DNA of 64,000 bases from Sphaerotilus montanus (GTDB taxonomy: Bacteria > Pseudomonadota > Gammaproteobacteria > Burkholderiales > Burkholderiaceae_C): NCBI RefSeq assembly GCF_013410775.1, contig NZ_JACCFH010000001.1, forward strand, positions 992,001 through 1,056,000. Direction: 5' to 3'. The position numbers and the translations under genes were made by a program. The notes below the pieces were generated by a model. The model was not told where the DNA came from. It searched no databases and worked only from the letters and a program-made list of their open reading frames with translations. Positions 36,570 to 45,247 of the stretch are shown one piece after another (the first letter of the stretch is position 1; each line of letters opens with the position of its first letter).

Positions 36570-37607
36570 GTGCCTCGGCCACCCGTTCCGCCAGCGCCCG
36601 CACCTGCGGTCGCACCGGTCGCGCCGCAGGTGCGCCACCTGCTGGTCGATGACGACAGCGCCGGTCAGCGGCTCGACAACTTCCTGCTGCGCGAACTCAA
36701 GGGCGCACCCAAGACCCTCGTCTACCGGATCATCCGCAGCGGCGAGGTGCGCATCAACAAGGGCCGCGCCCATGCCGATTCGCGTGTCGAGGCCGGCGAT
36801 GACGTGCGTGTGCCGCCGCTGCGCCTGAGCGAGCCGACGGTGTCGACCGCGCCGCCGCGCGAGTTCCCGGTCCGCTTCGAGGACGAGCACCTGCTGGTGA
36901 TCGACAAGCCGGCGGGCGTGGCCGTGCACGGCGGCTCGGGCGTGAGCCACGGCGTGATCGAGCAGTTGCGCCGGGCGCGGCCGCAGGCGAAGTTCCTCGA
37001 ACTGGTGCACCGGCTGGACCGCGAGACCTCGGGCCTGCTGCTGATCGCCAAGAAGCGCAGCGCCCTGACCGCCCTGCAGGACCAGTTCCGCCAGCGCGAG
37101 ACCGGCAAGACCTACGCCGCGCTGGTGATCGGCGCCTGGCCGGCCGCGCGCAAGGTGGTCGATGTGGCGCTGCACAAGTACCTGGATGCCGCGGGCGAGC
37201 GCCGCGTGCGCGCGGTCGAGGCGGACCACCCGGACGGGCGCCGCTCGGTCTCGCTCGTGCGCATCGCGCAGACCTACGCGGACTGCACGCTGCTGGACGT
37301 GACCATCAAGACCGGCCGCACGCACCAGATCCGCGTCCACCTGCTGAACGAAGGCCATGCCATCGTCGGCGACGACAAGTACGGCGACTTCGCGCTCAAC
37401 AAGGCGCTGGCCCGCGGCGACGCGCCGGCCGCGCCGGGCTGCCGCTTCGAGCGCATGTTCCTGCACGCCCGCCGTCTCGCCTTCGACCACCCCGCCACGG
37501 GCGAGCGCATCGAGCTGGAAGCGCCGCTGCCGCCCGAATGCACCGCCCTGCTGTCCCACCTGCGTCCCGCCGCTAAACCTGCCGCTGCTCCAGCCCCCGC
37601 GCCATGA
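36570..37607 (+). CDS. rluC: 23S rRNA pseudouridine synthase RluC
   Basis: Makes pseudouridines in 23S rRNA (positions 955, 2504 and 2580 in E. coli). An S4 domain (QRLDNFLLRELKGAPKTLVYRIIRSGEVRINKG in part) precedes the catalytic HRLDRETSGLLLIAK, and KTGRTHQIRVHL follows. The start is uncertain: no ATG fits. GTG at 36570 has a GGGAG ribosome-binding site 5 nt upstream; GTG at 36552 or 36472 would add a Pro-rich tail. It overlaps the next gene by 4 bp. Confidence 0.92.
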   Translation: MPRPPVPPAPAPAVAPVAPQVRHLLVDDDSAGQRLDNFLLRELKGAPKTLVYRIIRSGEVRINKGRAHADSRVEAGDDVRVPPLRLSEPTVSTAPPREFPVRFEDEHLLVIDKPAGVAVHGGSGVSHGVIEQLRRARPQAKFLELVHRLDRETSGLLLIAKKRSALTALQDQFRQRETGKTYAALVIGAWPAARKVVDVALHKYLDAAGERRVRAVEADHPDGRRSVSLVRIAQTYADCTLLDVTIKTGRTHQIRVHLLNEGHAIVGDDKYGDFALNKALARGDAPAAPGCRFERMFLHARRLAFDHPATGERIELEAPLPPECTALLSHLRPAAKPAAAPAPAP

Positions 37608-38281
37608 CCGACACCACCGCCTTCCGCCCGCGCCAGTACGACCTCATCGTCTTCGACTGGGACGGCACGCTCTATGACTCGACCGCGCTGATCGTGCGCG
37701 CCATCCAGGCCGCGTGCCGGGACCTGGGCGTGGCCGTGCCGAGCGACGAAGCGGCGTCCTACGTCATCGGCCTCGGGCTGCAGGATGCGCTGATGCACGC
37801 CGTCCCCGGCCTGAGCCCCGACCGCTACCCCGAACTCGGCCGCCGCTACCGCCAGCACTACTTCAAGGACCACGAGGACGTCACGCTCTTCAGTGGCGTG
37901 CCCGATCTGCTGGCCGATCTGCGCCAGCGCCAGCACTGGCTGGCCGTGGCCACCGGCAAGAACCGGCAGGGCCTGAACGACGCGCTGCGCCTGTCCGGTC
38001 TGGCCCCGCTGTTCGACGCCACCCGCACCGCCGACGAGACCCGCTCCAAGCCGCACCCGCAGATGCTGCACGAGCTGATGCGCGAGTTCGGCGTCGAGCC
38101 CGAGCGCACGCTGATGATCGGCGACACCACGCACGACCTGCAGCTCGCCGCCAACGCCGGCGCGCACAGCGTGGCCGTCACCTATGGCGCGCACGAGCAC
38201 GCGCCGCTGCGGGAGCTGGGACCGCGGCATGTGGCGCATTCGGTGGCGGAACTGCGCGCGTGGCTCGGGACGCACGCATGA
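37604..38281 (+). CDS. HAD-superfamily phosphatase, phosphoglycolate phosphatase-like
   Basis: A 225-residue HAD-IA hydrolase. The nucleophile Asp18 is in FDWDGTLYDS. Motif II lies in LAVATGKNR, motif III in KPHPQML and motif IV in MIGDTTHDLQLAANAG. This fits the Gph subfamily, but the substrate is unproven. It is coupled by 4-bp overlaps to rluC upstream and the Rieske gene downstream, a conserved Burkholderiales trio. Confidence 0.9.
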   Translation: MTDTTAFRPRQYDLIVFDWDGTLYDSTALIVRAIQAACRDLGVAVPSDEAASYVIGLGLQDALMHAVPGLSPDRYPELGRRYRQHYFKDHEDVTLFSGVPDLLADLRQRQHWLAVATGKNRQGLNDALRLSGLAPLFDATRTADETRSKPHPQMLHELMREFGVEPERTLMIGDTTHDLQLAANAGAHSVAVTYGAHEHAPLRELGPRHVAHSVAELRAWLGTHA

Positions 38282-38658
38282 GCGACCAGGCCAGCGCCAT
38301 CCCCCTGTGCGCCTCCGCCGACCTCGCCGACGGCGGCCGGGCCCATGTCTTCGACCTGCTCGAATACGGCCAGCCCGCGCGCGGCTTCGTGCTGCGCCAC
38401 GGCGGAAAGGTGGTCGGCTATCTCAACCAGTGCGCCCACGTGCCGGCCGAGATGGACTGGAAGGAGGGGCAGTTCCTCGACGACAGCGGCCAGTGGATCC
38501 TCTGTTCCATCCACGGGGCGGCCTACGAGCCGGCCTCGGGCTACTGCGTGGGCGGGCCGTGCCGGGGCAAGCGGCTCAAGGCGCTGCGGGTGGACGAGCA
38601 CGACGGACAGGTGTCTTGGTATCCTTCTGTCACCTTGACGCCGGCGTTCGGCGACTGA
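38278..38658 (+). CDS. Small Rieske [2Fe-2S] protein
   Basis: A 126-residue single-domain ferredoxin-like protein. The cluster ligands are Cys52 and His54 (CAHVPAEMDW) and Cys76 and His79 (CSIHGAAY), matching the Rieske C-x-H and C-x2-H pattern. It has no membrane segment. The partner and the role are unknown; conserved linkage to rluC and sppA is the only clue. Confidence 0.9.
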   Translation: MSDQASAIPLCASADLADGGRAHVFDLLEYGQPARGFVLRHGGKVVGYLNQCAHVPAEMDWKEGQFLDDSGQWILCSIHGAAYEPASGYCVGGPCRGKRLKALRVDEHDGQVSWYPSVTLTPAFGD

Positions 38659-38665
38659 AGATTCC

Positions 38666-39676
38666 ATGACCCAGCCAGACGACACTCCCTCCACAGCCCC
38701 CTCCGCTGCACCGGCCTCCACGCCCGCCACGCCGGTGGCCCCGGCCGCCTCCCGCGGCGCCTTCGACCACGTGATGGAGCAGTTCGCGCGCGACTACCTG
38801 CGCGACCGGCGCAGTTCGCGGCGCTGGAGCCTGTTCTTCCGGCTCGGCTGGCTGGGTCTGGGCCTGTTCGCGGCCTGGACGGTCTACAGCGAGAACCGGC
38901 ACAACAGCGCCCCGACCGGACCGCACACCGCACTGGTCGATCTGCGCGGCGAGATCGCCTCGGGCGGCGAGGCCAGTGCCGAAGTGCTGCTGTCGGGCCT
39001 GAAGGACGCCTTCGAGGACGTCGGTGCCCAGGCCGTGGTGCTGCGCATCAACTCGCCTGGCGGCAGCCCGGTGCAGGCGGGCATCGTCTACGACGAACTG
39101 CGCCGCCTGAAGGAAAAGCACCACAAGAAGGTCTATGCGGTGGTCGAGGAAAGCGCGGCCTCGGGCGCGTACTACATCGCCGTCGCAGCCGACGAGATCT
39201 ACGTCGACAAGGCCTCCATCGTCGGCTCGATCGGTGTGCTGATGGACGGCTTCGGCTTCGAGGAAGTCATGAAGAAGGTCGGTGTCGAACGCCGCCTGCT
39301 GACCGCCGGCAGCAACAAGGGGATGCTCGACCCGTTCTCGCCGCTCGACGAGAAGCAGCGTGGCTACGCCCAGACCATGCTCGACCAGATCCACCGCCAG
39401 TTCATCGACACGGTGAAGGAAGGCCGAGGCAAGCGCCTGAAGGAAACGCCGGAGACCTTCTCCGGCCTGTTCTGGAGCGGCGAGGAAGCCATCAAGATGG
39501 GGCTGGCCGACGGCATCGGCAACCTCGACTACGTCGCCCGCGAGGTGATCAAGGCCGAGGACATCATCGACTACACGACCAAGGAAAACGTCGCCGAGCG
39601 GCTGGCCAAGCGCTTCGGCGCGTCGCTGGGCGAAGGCGCCGTGCGGGCGCTGCGCGCGCTGCCGGCGGTGCATTGA
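38666..39676 (+). CDS. sppA: Signal peptide peptidase SppA (S49 family)
   Basis: Membrane-bound serine protease of 336 residues, the short SppA form. A Pro/Ala/Ser-rich N-terminus precedes one membrane helix at about 54-74. LRINSPGGSPVQAG and the nucleophile Ser166 in ESAASGAYYIA are clear, followed by GSIGVLMDGFGFEEVMKKVGV. It degrades cleaved signal peptides in the inner membrane. It starts 7 bp after the Rieske gene and ends the operon. Confidence 0.94.
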   Translation: MTQPDDTPSTAPSAAPASTPATPVAPAASRGAFDHVMEQFARDYLRDRRSSRRWSLFFRLGWLGLGLFAAWTVYSENRHNSAPTGPHTALVDLRGEIASGGEASAEVLLSGLKDAFEDVGAQAVVLRINSPGGSPVQAGIVYDELRRLKEKHHKKVYAVVEESAASGAYYIAVAADEIYVDKASIVGSIGVLMDGFGFEEVMKKVGVERRLLTAGSNKGMLDPFSPLDEKQRGYAQTMLDQIHRQFIDTVKEGRGKRLKETPETFSGLFWSGEEAIKMGLADGIGNLDYVAREVIKAEDIIDYTTKENVAERLAKRFGASLGEGAVRALRALPAVH

Positions 39677-39722
39677 GGGCGCGGCACGCTGCACAGGGTG
39701 CGCGCAGCCAGGCACGGCCCGC

Positions 39723-40367
39723 TCAGCCCACCAGCAGACCCCGCTGCTCGATGAACGACACCACCTCGGCCAGCCCGTCGCGGGTCTTGAGATTGGTCAT
39801 GACAAACGCCCGATTTGGTCGCATGCGCACCGTATCGGTGCGCATGACATCCAGATTTGCCCCGACATGGGGCGCCAGGTCGGTCTTGTTGATCACGAAC
39901 AGGTCGCTCTTGGTGATGCCGGGGCCGCCCTTGCGCGGGATCTTCTCGCCGGCAGCCACGTCGATGACGTAGATCGTCAGGTCGGACAACTCGGGGCTGA
40001 AGGTGGCGGCCAGGTTGTCACCGCCCGACTCGATGAAGACGATGTCGGCGTCCGGGAACTTCTCCAGCATCCGGTCGACGGCCTCGAGGTTGATCGAGGC
40101 GTCCTCGCGGATCGCCGTGTGCGGGCAGCCGCCGGTCTCCACGCCCATGATGCGCTCCGGGTCGAGCGCGCCGGCCACCGTCAGCAGGCGCTGGTCTTCC
40201 TTGGTGTAGATGTCGTTGGTGACGACCACCAGGTCCCAGCGATCGCGCATCGTCTTGCACAGCATCTCGACCAGCGTCGTCTTGCCGGAGCCGACCGGCC
40301 CGCCCACGCCGACGCGCAGCGGGGGCAGTTTCTTGGTGCGTCCGGGGATCGAATGGAGTGGGCTCAT
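39723..40367 (-). CDS. ureG: Urease accessory GTPase UreG, isolated
   Basis: Nickel-delivery GTPase of 214 residues. The P-loop [10 protein letters not shown], the metal-binding [13 protein letters not shown] and the G4 motif [10 protein letters not shown] are all intact. The ATG at 40367 is preferred; the longer frame runs into the divergent tRNA promoter. No other urease gene (ureABCDEF) lies in the window: downstream is convergent sppA and upstream the tRNA-Met gene. It is therefore a single-gene unit. Confidence 0.93.
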   Translation of the reverse strand: MSPLHSIPGRTKKLPPLRVGVGGPVGSGKTTLVEMLCKTMRDRWDLVVVTNDIYTKEDQRLLTVAGALDPERIMGVETGGCPHTAIREDASINLEAVDRMLEKFPDADIVFIESGGDNLAATFSPELSDLTIYVIDVAAGEKIPRKGGPGITKSDLFVINKTDLAPHVGANLDVMRTDTVRMRPNRAFVMTNLKTRDGLAEVVSFIEQRGLLVG

Positions 40368-40443
40368 GGGGGCAGGTCTCGGTGTGTGGTTCGCGGTCTT
40401 CGAGGGTAGCAAGACGCGAACCAAATAATTCTTCAGAAAATGC

Positions 40444-40472
40444 TTGCTCGACCAGATGGTCATCTGCATAAT
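40444..40472 (+). promoter_or_regulatory. Promoter of tRNA-Met
   Basis: TTGCTC (40444-40449) and CATAAT (40467-40472) are spaced by 17 bp and lie 11 bp before the tRNA. On the other strand the same bases give TATTAT, which could serve divergent ureG. Confidence 0.6.
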
Positions 40473-40483
40473 AGCGGGCTGTT

Positions 40484-40560
40484 GGCGCTTTAGCTCAGTC
40501 GGTTAGAGCGATGGAATCATAATCCACAGGTCCGCGGTTCGAGTCCGTGAAGCGCCACCA
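40484..40560 (+). tRNA. tRNA-Met (CAT)
   Basis: A 77-nt cloverleaf with encoded CCA. GGCGCTT (40484-40490) pairs with AAGCGCC (40550-40556). The D-loop has AGCTCAG and GGTTAGAGC, and the T-loop GGTTCGAGTCC. The anticodon CAT is at 40518-40520 in the loop ATCATAA, which fits the elongator methionine tRNA; an Ile2 (lysidine) identity cannot be fully excluded by eye. Confidence 0.95.
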
Positions 40561-40570
40561 AAATTCTGAA

Positions 40571-40601
40571 AAGCCCGTGCAATCGCTGCACGGGCTTTTT
40601 T
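40571..40601 (+). terminator. Intrinsic terminator after tRNA-Met
   Basis: AAGCCCGTGCA (40571-40581) and TGCACGGGCTT (40587-40597) form a perfect 11-bp stem with a 5-nt loop, followed by T residues to 40601. Confidence 0.92.
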
Positions 40602-40724
40602 CATGGCGCTGCCGGAACTCCGAACTCCGCCGCCGTGGCGCGCCTTATCGCGCGATGCACCGGGAACCCGCTGCCTAGACTGGCTGTCCATATTGCCGCC
40701 GACCGCGGCCCGACCCGCCACGTC

Positions 40725-42683
40725 ATGGACGCCCTCCGCCCTGCCCCTGCTGCTGCCAGCCTCCGTCCGTCGTCGGGGCCCGGCATCGATGCGCACGGGA
40801 CCCAGCGTCCGGCGGCACGGCATGGCGAAGTTCCTGTCCATGCAAGCGCCCAGGCACGACCACACGACCACCCGCCCCGTTCGACCGCCGCGCTGCGGCT
40901 GGCGCTGCCGACCCTGCTGCTGGCGCGCCAGGCCTTCGACCTGAACCGGCGCGACGCCGCCGCCTGCGTGCGCACCGCCGAGCTGCTGCTGGCCCGGCAC
41001 CGCCCGACCGAGGTGCTCGACTGCCTGGACCTGCTCGATGCCAGCGTCGAGCGCAGCGCCGCCTGGCACCTGGCCCGGGCGACCGCCCTGTCCGCGCTGC
41101 GGGACGACCGGCAGGCGGTGTGCGACGCCAAGGCAGCGGTGGCCAAGGCAGGCCCGGATGCGGCCCTGCACCAGCGCGCCCTGCTGCAACTCGGCCAGGG
41201 CCTGACGCGGCGGCAGGAACACACCGAGGCCGCGTGGTGCCACCAGATGGCCCTCGACGCGCAGCCACAGGCCGCCGATGCCGCGCTCGCCGCCGCCTTC
41301 GGCCGTGCATCGGATCTGGACTGGGAGGCCCTGCCGGCCCACCTCGACCGCCTGCTGGCCGGCATGGCCCAGTCGCCCGCGGCGGCGCAGTGGCCGCTGG
41401 CGGTGCCGCTCGACCCGAGCCAGCTCATCCCCTTGCTGGACCACCCGCTGCTGCAGCGCTGGCTCGCCGCACTCGCCTGCCAGCAGCGCCATGGCCCCGG
41501 CGCCCCACGCGAGAAGCCGAAACCCGGTGCCCGCGACCACCGCCGCCAAGGAAAATGGCGCCTCGGCATCCTCGCTGGCGGGCGCGAACGATCCGGATCC
41601 GCGCTGGAGCCATCCGTGGCGGCGCTGTTCGAGGCCTTCGACTGGGCACAGGTCGCGCTGTACGTCTACTCGGATGCCCGGTCCGCCTCCCCACCCGCGC
41701 TCGCCGCTGCGCACTGGCACGACAGCCGCCACGCCAGCACCGACGACCTCGTCAGCGTCATCCGCGGCGACCGGATCGACCTGCTGCTGGACCTCACCGG
41801 CCCCGGCGACGACTCGCGTCTGGGCGTGCTCGCCCAGCGGCCGGCGCCAGTCCAGGTCGCCTGGCTGGGCCATGCCGGCACCACCGGCGCGCCCTGGGTC
41901 GACTACCTGATCGGCGATCCGGTCGTCACGCCGCTGGATGCACAGGCGCAGTTCAGCGAATGCATCGCCCAGCTGCCCGGATGCCACCGGCCAGCCGACC
42001 TGCCGCCGCCGGAGTCGCAGCCGCCCGCCCCGCCTCGCCGCGCCGACTGTGGCCTGCCCGACACCGCCCCGGTGCTCGCCAGCTTCAACCCGCCGGAGCG
42101 CATCACCGCCGAGCAGTTCCGGGCGTGGTGCCAGATCCTGTCGGCCGTGCCCGGCGCGGTGCTGTGGCTGCTGGCGCCAGCGGCCGATGCCCGGCGGCGG
42201 CTGCGCGCCAGCCTGGCCCGCGCCGGCATCGATCCGGTGCGGCTGGTCTTTGCACCCAGGGTCGCGCCACAGGCGCATCTGGCGCGTCTGCCGCTGGCCG
42301 ACCTCGTGCTCGACTGCTTCCCCGGCAACGCCGAGACCGCGGCGCGGGACGCGCTCGGGACCGGCGTGCCAGTGCTGACCCGCCTCGGCCAGGGCTTCGC
42401 GGCGCGCTGCACCGCCAGCCTGCTGGCCGCGTTCCGGCTGCCCGCACTGGTGTGCGCGGACGCCGACCACTACGTCCGTACTGCCGTGCTCCTGCTGCGG
42501 GACGCCGACGCCATGGCACAGCTCAAGACCCGGCTCGCCGCCGTGCGGAGCCACGCGACGCACCTGGACGTCGCGCGCAGCGCACGCGATCTGGAACACC
42601 TGCTGGCCCGCATGGTCGCGCGCCACGACGCCGGACTGCCCCCCACCCCGCTGGCCGCCGAGCCGGCTCCCCGGAGAGACTGA
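40725..42683 (+). CDS. GT41 (O-GlcNAc transferase/SPINDLY-like) glycosyltransferase with TPR-like region
   Basis: A 652-residue protein. After a low-complexity N-terminus, about residues 60-200 form helical repeats of TPR type. The C-terminal half has the GT41 pattern: PVQVAWLGHAGTTGAPWVDY, then VLASFNPPERITAEQFRAW, and the sugar-nucleotide site DCFPGNAETAARDALGTGVPVLT followed by GQGFAARCTASLL. Such enzymes O-glycosylate proteins. The ATG at 40725 lies 44 bp after a TAGACT -10-like box; a GTG at 40635 would include that box. It abuts a GT2 gene with no spacing. A flagellin or pilin target is inference from the neighbouring chemoreceptor. Confidence 0.85.
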   Translation: MDALRPAPAAASLRPSSGPGIDAHGTQRPAARHGEVPVHASAQARPHDHPPRSTAALRLALPTLLLARQAFDLNRRDAAACVRTAELLLARHRPTEVLDCLDLLDASVERSAAWHLARATALSALRDDRQAVCDAKAAVAKAGPDAALHQRALLQLGQGLTRRQEHTEAAWCHQMALDAQPQAADAALAAAFGRASDLDWEALPAHLDRLLAGMAQSPAAAQWPLAVPLDPSQLIPLLDHPLLQRWLAALACQQRHGPGAPREKPKPGARDHRRQGKWRLGILAGGRERSGSALEPSVAALFEAFDWAQVALYVYSDARSASPPALAAAHWHDSRHASTDDLVSVIRGDRIDLLLDLTGPGDDSRLGVLAQRPAPVQVAWLGHAGTTGAPWVDYLIGDPVVTPLDAQAQFSECIAQLPGCHRPADLPPPESQPPAPPRRADCGLPDTAPVLASFNPPERITAEQFRAWCQILSAVPGAVLWLLAPAADARRRLRASLARAGIDPVRLVFAPRVAPQAHLARLPLADLVLDCFPGNAETAARDALGTGVPVLTRLGQGFAARCTASLLAAFRLPALVCADADHYVRTAVLLLRDADAMAQLKTRLAAVRSHATHLDVARSARDLEHLLARMVARHDAGLPPTPLAAEPAPRRD

Positions 42684-43718
42684 ATGCAACGCTACACCGT
42701 CGCTGCCGTCCTGATCGTGCGCGACGAGGCCCCGCGCCTGCGCCGCGCACTCGACAGCTTGCGCCCCTGGACCGACCGTCTGGTGGTGGTCGACACCGGC
42801 TCGCAGGACGACACCATCGCCGTCGCCCGTGCGGGGGGCGCGGAGGTGTCGCACGTCCGCTGGTGCGACGACTTCAGCCTCGCCCGCAACGCCGCACTGG
42901 AGCGGGCCGGCGCCGACTGGCACATCGTGCTCGACGGCGACGAATGGCTGGCCCGCGGCGGCGAGACCCTGGCCACGCTGCGCACGCTGCGGCCCGACTT
43001 CGTCGGCGCGGTGCGGGTGGACAGCGACCACGGACCGAAGGAGCACACCAGCGTCGCCTCCAGCTGGATCAGTCGCCTCCTGCCCGGCCACGTGCGCTAC
43101 GCCGGCCGCATCCACGAGCAGCCGCAGCACACGCTGCCCGTGCGGCGTCTGCCGCTGCGGGTCGGACACGATGGCTATGCCGCCGTCGCGCTGGACCGCA
43201 AGGCCGGCCGCAACGCCGTGCTGCTGCAACGCTCGATCGACGAGCACCCGGGCGATCCCTACCTCTGGTACCAGCTCGGCAAGGACCACGATGTCTACGG
43301 CCGCCACGCCGAGGCGCTGCACTGCTTCGCGCAGGCGGAGGGGCTGCTGTCAGAACAGGCCAGCACGCCGAGCTGGCTGCACGACCTCAGCGTGCGCAGC
43401 CTGCACGCGCTCAAGTGCTGCGGCCGCCACGCCGACGGCGTGCAGCGCGCCTCGGACGGCATGGCGCGCTGGGAGCGCTCCCCCGATTTCTTCTTCGCGC
43501 TGGGCGACCTGATGCTCGACTGGGCCGCCAGCGAACCAGCCCGTGCAGGCGAGCTGCTGCCCATGATCGAAGGCGCCTGGCAGCGCTGCCTGGAGATCGG
43601 AGAGCGGCCCGATCTGGAAGGCGCCGTCCACGGCCGTGGCAGCCATCTCGCCACGCACAACCTGGGGGTGCTGCGCGCATGCAGTACCGCCTTGATTCCC
43701 GCCAAGACTGACACATGA
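42684..43718 (+). CDS. GT2 glycosyltransferase with C-terminal TPR-like domain
   Basis: A 344-residue protein. The N-terminal GT-A fold shows [30 protein letters not shown] and the metal-binding LDGDEWL. The C-terminal third (from about 165) has helical repeats such as [23 protein letters not shown] in pieces. This arrangement resembles SunS-like glycosyltransferases that modify proteins. Its ATG follows the stop of the GT41 gene directly, and its own stop overlaps the chemoreceptor start by 4 bp, so all three are made together. Confidence 0.88.
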   Translation: MQRYTVAAVLIVRDEAPRLRRALDSLRPWTDRLVVVDTGSQDDTIAVARAGGAEVSHVRWCDDFSLARNAALERAGADWHIVLDGDEWLARGGETLATLRTLRPDFVGAVRVDSDHGPKEHTSVASSWISRLLPGHVRYAGRIHEQPQHTLPVRRLPLRVGHDGYAAVALDRKAGRNAVLLQRSIDEHPGDPYLWYQLGKDHDVYGRHAEALHCFAQAEGLLSEQASTPSWLHDLSVRSLHALKCCGRHADGVQRASDGMARWERSPDFFFALGDLMLDWAASEPARAGELLPMIEGAWQRCLEIGERPDLEGAVHGRGSHLATHNLGVLRACSTALIPAKTDT

Positions 43719-45151
43719 CCATGTCCACAGACACACAATCCCTCCCTGCCCTGCACGCCAACGACCGCTCCCTGCTGGTCACCATCACGCTGATCCTGGC
43801 GGGCACCCTGGCCTATGGCATCGGCAACGGCACCACCATGCTGCCCCTGGTGGCCGGTGGTCTCATCCTGTCGCTGTCCTGGGCGGTGGCCTGGACCTCA
43901 CGCTCGGGCATCGCCAGCCGCATCGGGCTGCCCATGCTGGGCATGGCCATGGTGGCGCTGCTGATCCACGTGGCACGGGGCCGCCCCGAGGCCCATTTCG
44001 CGGTGTTCGCCTTCCTGGCGGTGACGGTGGTCTACCGGCACTGGCTGCCGGTGCTGTCGGCCGCGGCCACGATCGCCGTGCACCACCTGTCGTTCAACTA
44101 CTTCCAGGCCTGGGGCTGGGGCCCGGTGTGCTTCACCGAGCCCAGCCTGACCCGCGTCATCGAGCACGCCCTGTACGTGGTCGCGGAAGCCGGCATCCTG
44201 GTCATGCTCGCGCAGCGGGCACGCGCCGACTTCCGCACGGCGGAGCGTCTGGTCGACATCACGCACGCGCTGCTCGACACGCAAGGCCGGATCGACCTGC
44301 GGGTCTCGCGGCAGACATCGAGCGACCCGGCCTCCGGCACGCTGCTCGAAGCACTCCGGGGCATCGAGCGCGCCATCCTGCTGGTGCGGACCAGCGCCAC
44401 CCAGGTGGGCTCCGCCTCGCAGGAAATCGCCAGCGGCAACACCGACCTGTCGCGCCGCACCGAGATGACCGCCAGCCACCTGCAGGCCACGGCCAGCGCG
44501 ATGGAGCAGCTGACCAGCACGGTCCAGCAGACCTCGCTCGGCGCTCAGGCAGCCAGCACGCTCGCCAGCGCCGCCTGCGAGGTGGCGCAGCGGGGTGGCC
44601 AGGTGGTGACCCAGGTCATCACCACCATGCACGACATCGATGCCAGCTCGAAAAAGATCGTCGACATCATCGGCGTCATCAACGGCATCGCCTTCCAGAC
44701 CAACATCCTGGCGCTCAACGCCGCGGTCGAAGCCGCCCGTGCCGGCGAGCAGGGGCGCGGATTTGCCGTGGTCGCGGGAGAGGTCCGCAACCTGGCCCAG
44801 CGCAGTGCCACCGCGGCCACCGAGATTCACCAGCTGATCAGCAGCAGCGTGGACAAGGTCGCCTCGGGCACACGCCTGGTCAATGAAGCAGGCACGACCA
44901 TGGCCGAGATCGTCGCCAGCGTGCAGCGCGTGCAGGAGACGATCCGGGACATCAGCACCGCCTCCAGCGAGCAGAGCGTCGGCATCAGCAGCATCCACAG
45001 CTCCGTGCATGAACTCGACACCATGACGCAGCAGAACGCCGCGCTGGTCGAGCAGAGCGCCGCCGCCGCCACCAGCCTCGGCGAGGAAGCGCGCCATCTG
45101 CTGCAAGCCGTGGACGTGTTCCATCTGGACAGCGCGCCCCAGCCAGCCTGA
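43715..45151 (+). CDS. Methyl-accepting chemotaxis protein with multi-pass membrane sensor
   Basis: A 478-residue chemoreceptor. Instead of a periplasmic ligand domain, the N-terminal 170 residues hold about five to six hydrophobic segments (about 20-60, 72-90, 93-118 and 147-168), so it may sense within the membrane. The cytoplasmic signalling domain has the conserved tip [20 protein letters not shown] followed by [22 protein letters not shown]. No CheR-binding pentapeptide is present at the end. It is translationally coupled to two glycosyltransferase genes, which is unusual. Confidence 0.93.
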   Translation: MTMSTDTQSLPALHANDRSLLVTITLILAGTLAYGIGNGTTMLPLVAGGLILSLSWAVAWTSRSGIASRIGLPMLGMAMVALLIHVARGRPEAHFAVFAFLAVTVVYRHWLPVLSAAATIAVHHLSFNYFQAWGWGPVCFTEPSLTRVIEHALYVVAEAGILVMLAQRARADFRTAERLVDITHALLDTQGRIDLRVSRQTSSDPASGTLLEALRGIERAILLVRTSATQVGSASQEIASGNTDLSRRTEMTASHLQATASAMEQLTSTVQQTSLGAQAASTLASAACEVAQRGGQVVTQVITTMHDIDASSKKIVDIIGVINGIAFQTNILALNAAVEAARAGEQGRGFAVVAGEVRNLAQRSATAATEIHQLISSSVDKVASGTRLVNEAGTTMAEIVASVQRVQETIRDISTASSEQSVGISSIHSSVHELDTMTQQNAALVEQSAAAATSLGEEARHLLQAVDVFHLDSAPQPA

Positions 45152-45247
45152 AGTGAAAGTAGCCTGATTTGGTCACCCTGATCAGCCTGATCCCCGGGGC
45201 GGCGACACCTAGACTGGCCTGGCCCCCTTTGCTCGGAACCCACGCCC

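Noticed and set aside
40503-43322. A 939-codon minus-strand frame covering the tRNA terminator, GT41 and GT2 genes
   Set aside because: The plus-strand frames carry glycosyltransferase motifs; the minus frame is low-complexity Gly/Gln/Val/Ala and crosses a tRNA gene and its terminator.
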